Positions 1-6,544 of a stretch of 7,116 bases of DNA are shown one piece after another. Position numbers and translations under genes: made by a program. The notes beneath the pieces were generated by a model that saw only the letters and a program-made list of their open reading frames with translations, searched no databases and was not told the origin of the DNA. The stretch is from Terriglobia bacterium (GTDB lineage: Bacteria; Acidobacteriota; Terriglobia; UBA7540): positions 1 through 7,116 of the forward strand of contig JASHYZ010000581.1 in the NCBI GenBank assembly GCA_030042795.1, given 5' to 3'. Each line of letters opens with the position of its first letter. Within the stretch, counting starts at the first letter, position 1.

Positions 1-1
1 C

Positions 2-193
2 CTCTTTGTGAAGCACCTCGCGTTCTACGTCGGTGATCAGATCGATCTTGGGATCGAAGTGCTGCCGATGAAGTGCATGCAAGAGCACATGTCGTCGGGG
101 CCCGGGTATTACGAGGGAGCGCTGTACGACCTGGCACGACAAGGACGCGGCGTGCCGGCCGTCCCGCTCATTCTCATTGGGATCGCCGCGTGA
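2..193 (+). CDS. C-terminal fragment of a probable BglII/BstYI-family type II restriction endonuclease
   Basis: The frame is open from the left edge and ends at TGA 191-193, giving 63 residues that begin LFVKHLAFYVGDQ and end VPLILIGIAA. A GTG lies at 8-10, but the open codons before it and the missing N-terminal domain indicate a longer protein cut by the window. The segment GIEVLPMK, then MSSG, YYEG, GRGVPAVPL, resembles from memory the conserved C-terminal end of BglII/BstYI-type restriction endonucleases, which cut short palindromic DNA sites. The catalytic PD-(D/E)xK-type residues would lie upstream, so activity cannot be judged here. A cognate methyltransferase would be expected on the left, outside the window. 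The neighbouring toxin-antitoxin pair fits a defence or accessory setting. The family call rests on pattern memory of a short tail; another restriction-like nuclease is the main alternative. Confidence 0.55.
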   Translation, partial: LFVKHLAFYVGDQIDLGIEVLPMKCMQEHMSSGPGYYEGALYDLARQGRGVPAVPLILIGIAA

Positions 194-342
194 GGGAGCA
201 ACACGAATTCAGAACTTCGGCTATCGCTCTTGACCTAGGTCCTTTCCTGTAGATCGTGGGGCTATCAGCGACGGGAGGTGTATAGTTGGCGTGATCTTTA
301 GGCTTCTTGCCCATCCTCACACCTGCGAACTTGGCCGCCGGT

Positions 343-768
343 TTACTGTGGCCGCTGCGTGCCTACCCAGACAAGCTCGATGGGCTCGCGCTTTGAGAGT
401 TCCAGAATCTCGGGGTCTCCTGTCACAAGGCTAGCCTTATGCTGGCGCGCCGTTTCAACGGCGAAAGCGTCAGCGTAAGAAATCGGGAAGCGACTCTTCA
501 GTCGCGCCGCCTCAAGGATCAGTCGGCGATCCGGAACGAGCGCCCGAATCGGCATCATCGGGAGTTCCGAAAGAAACCGCTCGGCGCGGGCCGCTCCGTG
601 CCGTTTCGCAACTAGGTAGAAGACCTCGCCGACGTTGATCAGGCACATCACGGCTGACGCCTCCCCGCGGCTAGCCTGCTCCAAAATGTCCCGCACTCTC
701 GATTTCGCGGGTTGCTCGCCTTGAAGCCACCCGAGCAGAGCCCAGGAATCAAGAACGCTCGTTGTCAC
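343..768 (-). CDS. vapC: PIN-domain ribonuclease toxin, VapC type
   Basis: A 141-residue protein of normal VapC length. The PIN-fold acidic residues are all in expected places: D7 in VLDSWALL, E48 in INVGEVFY, D100 in SYADAFAVETA and D118 in VTGDPEI. Together these bind Mg2+ or Mn2+ in the active site of PIN ribonucleases. VapC toxins are cytoplasmic and typically cleave tRNA or rRNA, stopping translation when the antitoxin is lost; the RNA target cannot be read from this sequence. The start is GTG at 766-768, with AGGAG seven bases upstream. It overlaps the 3' end of the antitoxin gene by 20 bases, the usual translational coupling in vapBC operons. All four acidic residues are intact and the frame is unbroken, so the toxin is predicted to be active. 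A lone PIN nuclease is unlikely given the adjacent antitoxin. Confidence 0.88.
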   Translation of the reverse strand: MTTSVLDSWALLGWLQGEQPAKSRVRDILEQASRGEASAVMCLINVGEVFYLVAKRHGAARAERFLSELPMMPIRALVPDRRLILEAARLKSRFPISYADAFAVETARQHKASLVTGDPEILELSKREPIELVWVGTQRPQ

Positions 769-991
769 GTGCTAGCTCCTGCCGCCGCTCCCGAGCTAAA
801 TCTTTTAGGAGGTCAGAGCCTTTGAATCGGCCTTCCCACTCTCTCCAGCTCCCCTCGGCACACTTTCGCAGGATGACCTCATCGGCTTCCACTCTCACCG
901 TGAGGCGGTCGCCCTCGGTTAACCCGAGCTGATCACGCACAACTTTAGGAAGGGCTACTTGCCCTCTCGAAGATAAGCGTGCCTTCAGCAT
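749..991 (-). CDS. vapB: AbrB/SpoVT-type antitoxin, partner of the PIN toxin
   Basis: An 80-residue protein read from ATG 991-989. The N-terminal half (MLKARLSSRGQVALPKVVRDQLGL, then EGDRLTVRV and DEVILRK) is a typical swapped-hairpin SpoVT-AbrB DNA-binding domain: S-S-R-G-Q-V-x-L-P, then R-x-x-L-x-L-x-x-G-D. The C-terminal half (about 45-80) carries charged and aromatic residues (SWREWEGRFKGSDLLKDLARERRQEL) and is where such antitoxins wrap around the PIN toxin. Antitoxins of this class dimerise, bind their own promoter and neutralise VapC. The frame also extends to a TTG at 1027, but that TTG is part of the best -35 box, so the internal ATG is preferred. There is no clear Shine-Dalgarno before ATG 991, which fits a leaderless or near-leaderless message. 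The stop codon lies inside vapC. Confidence 0.85.
   Translation of the reverse strand: MLKARLSSRGQVALPKVVRDQLGLTEGDRLTVRVEADEVILRKCAEGSWREWEGRFKGSDLLKDLARERRQELARDNERS
776..780 (-). promoter_or_regulatory. Ribosome binding site of vapC
   Basis: On the minus strand AGGAG is followed by seven bases and then GTG at 768-766. The site lies inside the antitoxin coding region and decides the GTG start of the toxin, fixing the 20-base overlap between the two genes. Confidence 0.65.
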
Positions 992-1000
992 GAATCTTAC

Positions 1001-1027
1001 TTTATAATAAGACAGGTCAGGAGTCAA
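1001..1027 (-). promoter_or_regulatory. Candidate sigma-70 promoter of the vapBC operon
   Basis: On the minus strand TTGACT (1027-1022) matches the -35 consensus at five of six positions. It is followed by TATAAA (1006-1001, spacer 15) or the overlapping TAAAGT (1004-999, spacer 17). Transcription would then start within a few bases of ATG 991, leaving almost no leader. AbrB-type antitoxins usually repress their own promoter, so an operator is expected around here. I see no strong palindrome that would mark it. Confidence 0.5.
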
Positions 1028-1310
1028 GATTCAGCACGATGCCCTGCCGTAATAACGGGTAGCTCGTGGGATGACGTTTCTTCGGAGCTCAATCACTCCG
1101 CGAACTTCCGGCATAGAACACCGGCAAGGGCGTGCTCACCAGACGAGCGCCACGGAGCGAGGACATAGCCGTACACGTCGCGGTCTATGCCTGCACTTGT
1201 TTGAAACTTGCAACAATCTGGCGCTGAAATGTCTCTAATTTGGTGGACGGATTATCGCATTTTTTCGACCGCATTCGGCTATTCTGATAGCAGTGAACAT
1301 TTCCAAGACT

Positions 1311-1319
1311 GAGGAGGAA
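1311..1319 (+). promoter_or_regulatory. Ribosome binding site deciding the dps start
   Basis: GAGGAGGAA precedes ATG 1323, with GGAGG at 1313-1317 and five bases to the start codon. It favours ATG 1323 over the in-frame GTG at 1293, which has no such signal and would place this purine run inside the gene as Glu-Glu-Glu codons. Confidence 0.75.
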
Positions 1320-1322
1320 ACC

Positions 1323-1874
1323 ATGAACAAAGCTACAGCTACAGCACGGGCTCAAGAACTCGAGCGCAGGCAAGAAGCTCCGCTCGCCACCCCGACGGAT
1401 TTGAAGCCGGCGGCCACCAAGGAAGTTGCGGGGGCGATGAACGCCGTCCTGGCGGACGTGTTCGCGCTCTATCTGAAAACGAAGAACTTTCACTGGCACA
1501 TGAGCGGGCCGCACTTCCGCGACTATCACTTGTTGCTCGATGAGCACGGCGACCAGATTTTCGCCATGACTGACGCCATCGCCGAGCGCGTCCGCAAAAT
1601 CGGCGGCACTACACTACGTTCCGTCGGACATATCGCTCGCCTGCAACGCATTGCTGACAACGACGCCGAATACGTGGAAGCCGAGGACATGCTGGCCGAG
1701 CTGCGGGAAGACAACAAGACTCTGGCCGCGCGCCTGCGCGAGGCCCACAACGTGTGCGACGAGAATCGCGACATCGCCACTGCCAGCCTGATTGAAACCT
1801 GGATCGATGAGACTGAGAGGCGGACCTGGTTCCTGTTCGAAGCCAGCCGCCGGCCTGACTCGTCCGGCCATTAA
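1323..1874 (+). CDS. dps: Dps-family ferritin-like DNA-protection protein
   Basis: A 183-residue protein, slightly longer than E. coli Dps (167). The Dps ferroxidase ligands are all visible: H57 in FHWHMSG, H69 and D73 in YHLLLDEH, and D84 and E88 in TDAIAER. Their spacing equals that of E. coli H51, H63, D67, D78 and E82. Dps proteins form 12-subunit shells that oxidise Fe(II) with hydrogen peroxide, store the iron and limit Fenton damage, often while coating DNA during starvation or oxidative stress. The body (about 34-175) is a four-helix ferritin fold. The first 33 residues form a polar tail with scattered Lys and Arg (K3, R9, R15, R16, K28, K33) that could contact DNA; this is inference. 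The gene appears to stand alone and converges on the downstream secreted-protein gene. Regulation is not visible; peroxide or stationary-phase control would be typical. Confidence 0.9.
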   Translation: MNKATATARAQELERRQEAPLATPTDLKPAATKEVAGAMNAVLADVFALYLKTKNFHWHMSGPHFRDYHLLLDEHGDQIFAMTDAIAERVRKIGGTTLRSVGHIARLQRIADNDAEYVEAEDMLAELREDNKTLAARLREAHNVCDENRDIATASLIETWIDETERRTWFLFEASRRPDSSGH

Positions 1875-1924
1875 TAATGTGTTCGGTGCCAAGTGCTGGG
1901 CTAGGTGCGAGGTTGCAGATTCTC

Positions 1925-1960
1925 GGTACCAGGTGCCAAATGACCTCGGCACCTGGTACC
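1925..1960. repeat. Perfect 13-bp inverted repeat between convergent genes
   Basis: GGTACCAGGTGCC (1925-1937) and its exact reverse complement GGCACCTGGTACC (1948-1960) flank a 10-base loop. The hairpin lies between the dps stop at 1874 and the stop of the opposing gene at 1976. It could end transcription from both sides, but neither side shows the T-run of an intrinsic terminator. Degenerate copies of the same word, such as GGTGCCAAGTGC near 1886-1897, lie just upstream and suggest a REP-like repeat rather than a purpose-built terminator. Confidence 0.7.
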
Positions 1961-1975
1961 AATACCTAGGGCCGG

Positions 1976-3304
1976 TTAGCGTTGAGGCTCAGGGCGGCGC
2001 TTGGGGGCCGGTTGAGCGGGTTTTGGCTGTGCAGGCCGAGCTGCTGGACGGGCAGCCGGGGCGGCGTGGGCGGGAGCCGAAGACCGAGGAGTTGAGCGAT
2101 AAGAAGCCGTACGGTTCGGTGTGGTTTGGCGAGCCTGCTGTGTCTCCCTACGTTCGAGCTGCGGGCGCGCTGTGGGCGGCCCGCTGGGATGGCTCGCGGC
2201 CGACGGTCGGGTCGCCTTGTCGGCGGGAGCAGCAGGCCGGGAAGCGTGGTACGAAGTCGCGGGATTTGGCGTGGTCTGCCGAGCTGGTCGAGTCGCGCGC
2301 GCAGTTGTGGGGGCGCTCGGATGCGCCGTAATCAGCGGACGCGTTCCGGTTCCGCGGGGATTCGGCGTGCGGGCAGCCGGGCGGTTGGCTGCTGCAGTAG
2401 CTAGCCGCGCCGCGGCTGCAAAGGGGCCTCCAGCCCGGCTAGCGCGTACTACCCCGGTACCCGTGAAAGCTCCCGGCTTGGCTGTCGCCGCCACTGTAGG
2501 CCGGCCGTGGTTTACAGAAGCCCACTGCGCGCGATTGCTGTGGGCCACTTGCGCTTGTTGGGTTTGCGCGGCGGTGGCCTCAAAGCGCCGTGATTGAGCC
2601 GCCCTCAACTGCGCAGCCGTGGCGCGAGCCGTAATTCCGCCGGCGCCGCCATTGTAACTCACATGATTCACCGTGATGTTGTTGACCACGGTCTTGTTGT
2701 ACACATTCGTTATGTTCGTAGTCGTGATGTTATTCACGGCCCGGTTGTAAAAGAAGTTTCCGTGATTCCAATAGCCGCCCGCGTAGCCGGATCCGGTATA
2801 CCCGAATCCGTAGTTGATGCCACCGTAGAATCCAACCGTCGGTCCCCAGAATCCGGCGTGCCACATGAAGGCAGCGCCACTCCAGCCCCAATAACCAGGA
2901 GTCCACAGTAGGCCGACCGTAGGGGCCATCACCCACGTGCCCGGCACCCAGTAGTAGCCGTCCACCGGGTCATAGGCCCAATAGCCGGGCGTCCAGATGT
3001 AGCCCGGACCTGGACAAAGCGGCTGCGTGTAAACGGGCAGCGGCGGCGGAGCCATCGTAACCGACACGCCGATGCTGACCTGGGCCGAAGACGTGGCGGG
3101 CGTCGCCAACATCGCCAGCGTCACCAGTAATACACTTGCAGAGGCTAGTACGATCCGTGAAGCGGAACGCCGCAAGTCCCTTCGTTGTGAAGTTCGATGC
3201 AGACGCGCATCAAGTGTCCCCTTGCGGTCCCCGACCGATAAACTTGTTGTCATTCGCTGCTCACCGGTTGAATCGTGAGCGACGAGCCCGAATTCTTTGT
3301 TCAT
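1976..3304 (-). CDS. Secreted WxxGxW (YXWGXW) repeat protein with Asn/Thr-rich core and basic Ala/Pro/Arg tail
   Basis: 442 residues. An arginine-rich leader (about 41-50) precedes a hydrophobic stretch (51-67) and a likely signal peptidase site after A74 (TSSA|Q), so the protein is exported despite an unusually long N-region. Residues 102-153 hold four W-x-x-G-x-W units (W104, W119, W134 and W148) spaced 14-15 residues apart, followed by a Gly/Tyr-rich stretch (154-186). Residues 187-220 are Asn/Thr/Val-rich with NNIT repeats, ending in VSYNGG; I recall this order in Acidobacteriota members of the WxxGxW repeat family. From about 281 the chain is low-complexity Ala/Pro/Arg/Thr, with an imperfect 50-residue duplication (ARQTTPN at 341 and 391). 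ATG 3304 is chosen because GGAGG stands nine bases before it. Function is unknown; an envelope or surface structural role is a guess. A sigma-54-like promoter lies upstream. Confidence 0.85.
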   Translation of the reverse strand: MNKEFGLVAHDSTGEQRMTTSLSVGDRKGTLDARLHRTSQRRDLRRSASRIVLASASVLLVTLAMLATPATSSAQVSIGVSVTMAPPPLPVYTQPLCPGPGYIWTPGYWAYDPVDGYYWVPGTWVMAPTVGLLWTPGYWGWSGAAFMWHAGFWGPTVGFYGGINYGFGYTGSGYAGGYWNHGNFFYNRAVNNITTTNITNVYNKTVVNNITVNHVSYNGGAGGITARATAAQLRAAQSRRFEATAAQTQQAQVAHSNRAQWASVNHGRPTVAATAKPGAFTGTGVVRASRAGGPFAAAARLATAAANRPAARTPNPRGTGTRPLITAHPSAPTTARATRPARQTTPNPATSYHASRPAAPADKATRPSAASHPSGPPTARPQLERRETQQARQTTPNRTASYRSTPRSSAPAHAAPAARPAARPAQPKPAQPAPKRRPEPQR

Positions 3305-3313
3305 GTCAGGTTA

Positions 3314-3318
3314 CCTCC
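3314..3318 (-). promoter_or_regulatory. Ribosome binding site of the WxxGxW gene
   Basis: GGAGG (with GGAGGT extending it) on the minus strand, nine bases before ATG 3304-3302. It supports this start over the in-frame ATG 17 codons later, which would shorten the signal peptide's long N-region. Confidence 0.7.
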
Positions 3319-3329
3319 AACACGGTTGA

Positions 3330-3346
3330 AGCAACAGAATTGCCAA
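3330..3346 (-). promoter_or_regulatory. Candidate sigma-54 (-24/-12) promoter
   Basis: The minus strand reads TTGGCAATTCTGTTGCT. Compared with the sigma-54 consensus TGGCACG-N4-TTGCW, the invariant GG and GC and the TGGCA and TTGCT blocks match with correct spacing; only the C and G after TGGCA differ. The predicted start of transcription is about 3319, directly in front of the ribosome binding site at 3318-3314, giving a leader of about 15 bases. Sigma-54 promoters need an enhancer-binding activator; no activator gene is in the window. Confidence 0.35.
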
Positions 3347-3555
3347 ACACCAGGCCTGCACTCGCGTTTCCTACGCAACTTCCATTAATAGAGATATTTG
3401 CGGAATCTGCGGCGCAGAATCGGCATGCTAAACGCGCACACGTTCTGAGCAAAATCTACACGTGATGGTGTGGGGCCGCGGCGCCCTACGGGATTTCCCT
3501 GGTATGTAGCGGCAATACGCCATTACTTCCGATTGACACTGCGACGAACGCGCGC

Positions 3556-6465
3556 TCATCGCTTGGGAGGTGGCCCTGGAGGTTCCGCCTTAGGATGCGT
3601 CGACTGCTCTTGAAGCTCGCGGCGCATTCGGCTGGGGTTGTCGAGCGGCTCCGACGGTTCGCCACGCTCGAGAGCAGCCTCGACGATCTTGGCCGGGTCA
3701 AACACCCGGAGATCAGGTGGCAGAGCGTTGTACGGCGTAAAGTCTGGCTTTTCCGTGAAGCAGTCGGAAAGGTCGGTAGCTGCGGCATCGTATTGGTTCA
3801 GGTAAGGCAATCCGAAAATCAGGTCGAAAGTCTTTAAGATGCTGGCCATGCTGGTGTGCACGTGCGAGACTCCGCGGCGCGAATAAGGGCTGATTACCAG
3901 CAGCAGGCTGCGATGGGCGTCCACGTGGTCCGTGCCGGACTGGGCGTCATCCTCAGTCACGAAAATTGCCGTATTCTTCCAGTACGTGCTGTGGGAGACG
4001 AGCTGCACCAGCTTACCCAGCGCGAAGTCATTATCCGCCACGTAGGAAGCGCGATAAGGGTAGCCATCGGCTGGCCGCGGGTCAGCCGTGTGGTCATCGG
4101 GCAGCCAGATGTACAGGAATTGCGGCAGAGGTTTGCGCCCGCCGGCAAACTCGCCCCACTCTTTCTTGAACTGCTGGAAGCGGTATTGGTCTGAGATTTT
4201 GGTATTGAACGTCGGATAGATGCGCGAGGTGTTTTCGAACAAAACCTGCGGCATGGGCACGTTTACCACTTCGCGCACGCCGGTGGGTTCCGTGTCCGCC
4301 TCCTCATCATCGTCGGGCATCTCGAGAGACTCGCCGTAATTACGAAACGTGATGTGGTGCTGGGCGAGGTGCTCCCACAGCGAACCGGCTTCGAGATAGG
4401 TCTCCGGCCACGGGTTGCAAGCTCCGATTTCCAGCCGTCCGGGCACGTCGGGGTCAGGCTTGAAATCGAATTGGCCTCCGTAAGCGGCCGGCCATCCCGC
4501 TTCCTCAAGCTCGTTCGGATAATTTCCGACTAACCAGTGGTGGCCATCCACGGAAACGTCGCCATCCACGTAATAGTTGTCACTGATGCCGAAGCGCTGA
4601 ACGAGCGCGTGATGATTGGGTGTGACGCGAGCATGCTCGATCACCGGCAGAGACTCAGCCTGCTGGGCCGCCGCCTCATCCTTGTCCTCGTCCTTACCCG
4701 GTCTAACGGTGGCATCATCACCGTACCCCGAGTCCGCGATGGAAGGTTCTCCGTTCACCTTGTCGCCACTGACGCTGGTTACGTCGCCAAACACCTGGTC
4801 AAAGCTGCGGTTTTCTTTCACCACAAAGATGACGTGCTTGATCTGCTCGCTCACCGGCAAGACCGCCTTCGACGATTGCGGCCGCTCCGGGGATGGAATA
4901 GGGAAATGGGCTGGATGCACAGTGAGTCGGTTGGGAAGAAAGCCATTATTGGCCAGCGTTTGACTGGTTTCCGCAGGAAATGCGTTACTGTCCGGCATCG
5001 AGATGATGGAAACCACGCCGTGCGTGATGTCGCCGATGTAGCTTCCCTCGGGACCCGCGTGAAAATTCGGCCCCCCGTTCGGGCCGGCGCCAAACCCCTT
5101 AGCGTTCGCCACGTAAAGCGTCTGGCCGTCGGCGCTCACTGCCACGCGCGAAGGGAACCAGGCGGTGGGAATGTAACCCTGCACATTGAGGTGACGGGCG
5201 TCAATTACGGCGACGGCATTGATGCCGGCGCAGGCGACGTACAAGCGCTGTTTGTCAGGACTGAGAGCGAGCCCAAAAGGTAATATCCCGCGCAAGCCAC
5301 GCACTGCATCTGCAGGCTCAAGCACCAACGTACGCTTCAGGCGCAGCGTGCGGGCATCGATCTCCACGATGCTGTCTTGAGTGGCGTTCGAGACAAAGAT
5401 TGACTTGCGACCGGCCACCACAGCGCCGGGACTGCTCCCACCCACTGATTTCGGCCCAACTGGAATGCCAGTGCGCAGCTCTGCCTTCACTTCGGGATGG
5501 CTGGGGTTCGAAATATCGAGCGCCCAAACGGAATTGGAACCCGGACCGTTGGGATCGCCAACTCCAGGGATGTGGCGGCCGTCGATGGTGACGCCGGAGG
5601 TAGCTTCCTGGGAGGGGAATCCATAAGGTGGAAAGTTCAATCCGGTGTCTTTCGGGTTCTTGGGATTGAGGCCCGGAATGAGCGAATAGGTGAACATCCC
5701 GATGTTGGTAACGTAGGCGCTCCGGCCGTCAGCAGAAAGCGCCAAACCGAACGGCATCAGACCCACGCGAGTGCTGGAGGCGATGCGCCGCGAGTTGGTG
5801 TCGAAAACTACGAGACGAAAATGGGCGATGTCGAGCACGAAGAGGTAACGGCCATCCGCCGACAGCTTCATATCGCCGGTGAGGCTGTTTTGCATTCCGC
5901 TCGCAGCGTCGTCGAGCGACATTTCCCCGAGCCGCTGATGCGTCACCAAGTCAAAGATTCCTACTTTGCCGTTGTTACCCTCGGAGACGTAGAGCGTCCG
6001 GTTGTCAGGAGCAATGGCTGCACCCATAAAGACGCTCTTGGGGTCAGCGTCGGTGGGCTTGGCGCCTGGCGGAATCTGCGCCACCGTCGGGTGCGGGTCC
6101 GTCAGATGAGTGATGATGGAGACCGAGAACGGGGCGGTGCCGCTATTCACGGTTACTAGCGTGGACCCGTCGGGCGACAGCACCAGGCCATACGGATGCG
6201 GAGCAACCTTCACGTTCACGCCACGCGGCGTGATGCGGCGCCCATTGGGCAGGACGGCGCCGCCATCCGGTACGATGTTCGTGGGTAGAACGCCGGCGGG
6301 AGCGTTGAGCTCAATCTTGCCGGTCTCTTGACCTCGCGTCCCACGGTTCGCGTCAAACCACAGCATTGCGACGAAGCCAAAAATGAGGAAGCCAAGAATG
6401 ATGAGGGATCGAAATCGAGTAGGCACCTGCAGATCTCCGATAGAGCAAAATTCAAAGCACGACAT
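3556..6465 (-). CDS. Exported YVTN beta-propeller / phosphoesterase fusion protein
   Basis: 969 residues. Residues 19-37 are strongly hydrophobic after a short basic segment and lack a clear cleavage site, so it is a signal peptide or signal anchor facing the periplasm. Residues about 85-490 form a YncE-like beta-propeller of repeated blades: LSPDGSTLVTVN (96), APDNRTLYVSE (152), SADGRYLFVLD (202), SADGRSAYVTN (244), SPDKQRLYVAC (402) and SADGQTLYVAN (444). Residues about 541-915 are a Phosphoesterase-family domain (phospholipase C/AcpA acid phosphatase type) with ENRSFD (551-556), GDVSVDGHH (635-643; S638 may be the nucleophile), LPDDH (788-792) and TEDDAQSGTDHVDAH (837-851) as likely metal-site motifs. 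A Pro-rich tail follows. The expected reaction is hydrolysis of a phosphomonoester or phosphodiester; the substrate is unknown. ATG 6465 has no good ribosome binding site. GTG 6426 (956 residues) has GGAG eight bases upstream and gives a more typical signal peptide, so it may be the true start. No terminator is evident. Confidence 0.88.
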   Translation of the reverse strand: MSCFEFCSIGDLQVPTRFRSLIILGFLIFGFVAMLWFDANRGTRGQETGKIELNAPAGVLPTNIVPDGGAVLPNGRRITPRGVNVKVAPHPYGLVLSPDGSTLVTVNSGTAPFSVSIITHLTDPHPTVAQIPPGAKPTDADPKSVFMGAAIAPDNRTLYVSEGNNGKVGIFDLVTHQRLGEMSLDDAASGMQNSLTGDMKLSADGRYLFVLDIAHFRLVVFDTNSRRIASSTRVGLMPFGLALSADGRSAYVTNIGMFTYSLIPGLNPKNPKDTGLNFPPYGFPSQEATSGVTIDGRHIPGVGDPNGPGSNSVWALDISNPSHPEVKAELRTGIPVGPKSVGGSSPGAVVAGRKSIFVSNATQDSIVEIDARTLRLKRTLVLEPADAVRGLRGILPFGLALSPDKQRLYVACAGINAVAVIDARHLNVQGYIPTAWFPSRVAVSADGQTLYVANAKGFGAGPNGGPNFHAGPEGSYIGDITHGVVSIISMPDSNAFPAETSQTLANNGFLPNRLTVHPAHFPIPSPERPQSSKAVLPVSEQIKHVIFVVKENRSFDQVFGDVTSVSGDKVNGEPSIADSGYGDDATVRPGKDEDKDEAAAQQAESLPVIEHARVTPNHHALVQRFGISDNYYVDGDVSVDGHHWLVGNYPNELEEAGWPAAYGGQFDFKPDPDVPGRLEIGACNPWPETYLEAGSLWEHLAQHHITFRNYGESLEMPDDDEEADTEPTGVREVVNVPMPQVLFENTSRIYPTFNTKISDQYRFQQFKKEWGEFAGGRKPLPQFLYIWLPDDHTADPRPADGYPYRASYVADNDFALGKLVQLVSHSTYWKNTAIFVTEDDAQSGTDHVDAHRSLLLVISPYSRRGVSHVHTSMASILKTFDLIFGLPYLNQYDAAATDLSDCFTEKPDFTPYNALPPDLRVFDPAKIVEAALERGEPSEPLDNPSRMRRELQEQSTHPKAEPPGPPPKR
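6435..6438 (-). promoter_or_regulatory. Ribosome binding site pointing to an alternative GTG start of the phosphoesterase
   Basis: GGAG on the minus strand stands eight bases before GTG 6426-6424, codon 14 of the longest frame. Starting there gives an N-terminus MPTRFRSLIILGFLIFG, a conventional short basic region followed by a hydrophobic core. Confidence 0.45.
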
Positions 6466-6530
6466 GCTAGCACACCAGTGTAAACTGACTGACCGCGAAC
6501 CTGCGGAGTACTCTTAAGCTTCGTTTGCAT

Positions 6531-6537
6531 GAGGAGG
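6531..6537 (+). promoter_or_regulatory. Strong ribosome binding site upstream of the dacB-like frame
   Basis: GAGGAGG is followed by seven bases and ATG 6545, in frame with the carboxypeptidase. It is the best ribosome binding site in this region. The later in-frame ATG at 6713 has only a weak GGA nearby. Confidence 0.65.
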
Positions 6538-6544
6538 TTTCGGG

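Larger units (their letters stand above)
992..1322. other. Intergenic region between divergent vapBC and the dps-like gene
   Basis: About 330 bases between the divergent starts. It holds the vapBC promoter at its left end and the dps ribosome binding site at its right end. The stretch from about 1190 to 1290 is more AT-rich than its surroundings (runs such as CATTTTTTCG near 1258-1267) and is the likely place for the dps promoter. No -35/-10 pair with good spacing stands out. On the minus strand a frame ending at about 1085 is open for some 50 codons but has no ATG start and no recognisable motif, so it is not called. I see no RNA gene or terminator here. Confidence 0.5.

Noticed and set aside
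232..241. Ten-base palindrome GACCTAGGTC.
   Set aside because: Too short to distinguish from chance and not placed at a convincing promoter.
174..314. A 46-codon minus-strand frame (MGKKPKDHANYTPP...) 28 bases beyond the vapC stop.
   Set aside because: It has a passable AGGTG upstream, but no recognisable motif, and it runs into the 3' end of the opposing gene. Length and composition are compatible with chance; conservation in related genomes would be needed.
1185..1547. A 120-codon minus-strand frame across the dps start and upstream region.
   Set aside because: It overlaps the conserved ferroxidase-coding part of dps on the other strand and has no recognisable feature.
1792..2597. Long plus-strand frames opposite the WxxGxW protein tail.
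   Set aside because: They are shadows of low-complexity GC-rich codons. Their Arg/Gly/Ala-rich products have no motif, while the minus-strand frame has a signal peptide and family repeats.
3466..3555. Possible terminator after the phosphoesterase gene (GC-rich GGGCGCCGCGGCCCC and GGGAAATCCC on the minus strand).
   Set aside because: The stems are short or mismatched and no T-run follows, so an intrinsic terminator is not supported.
4537..5283. A 248-codon plus-strand open frame.
   Set aside because: It lies wholly antisense to the phosphoesterase gene, whose domain content is clear. Long antisense frames are common in GC-rich DNA, and its translation shows no domain.
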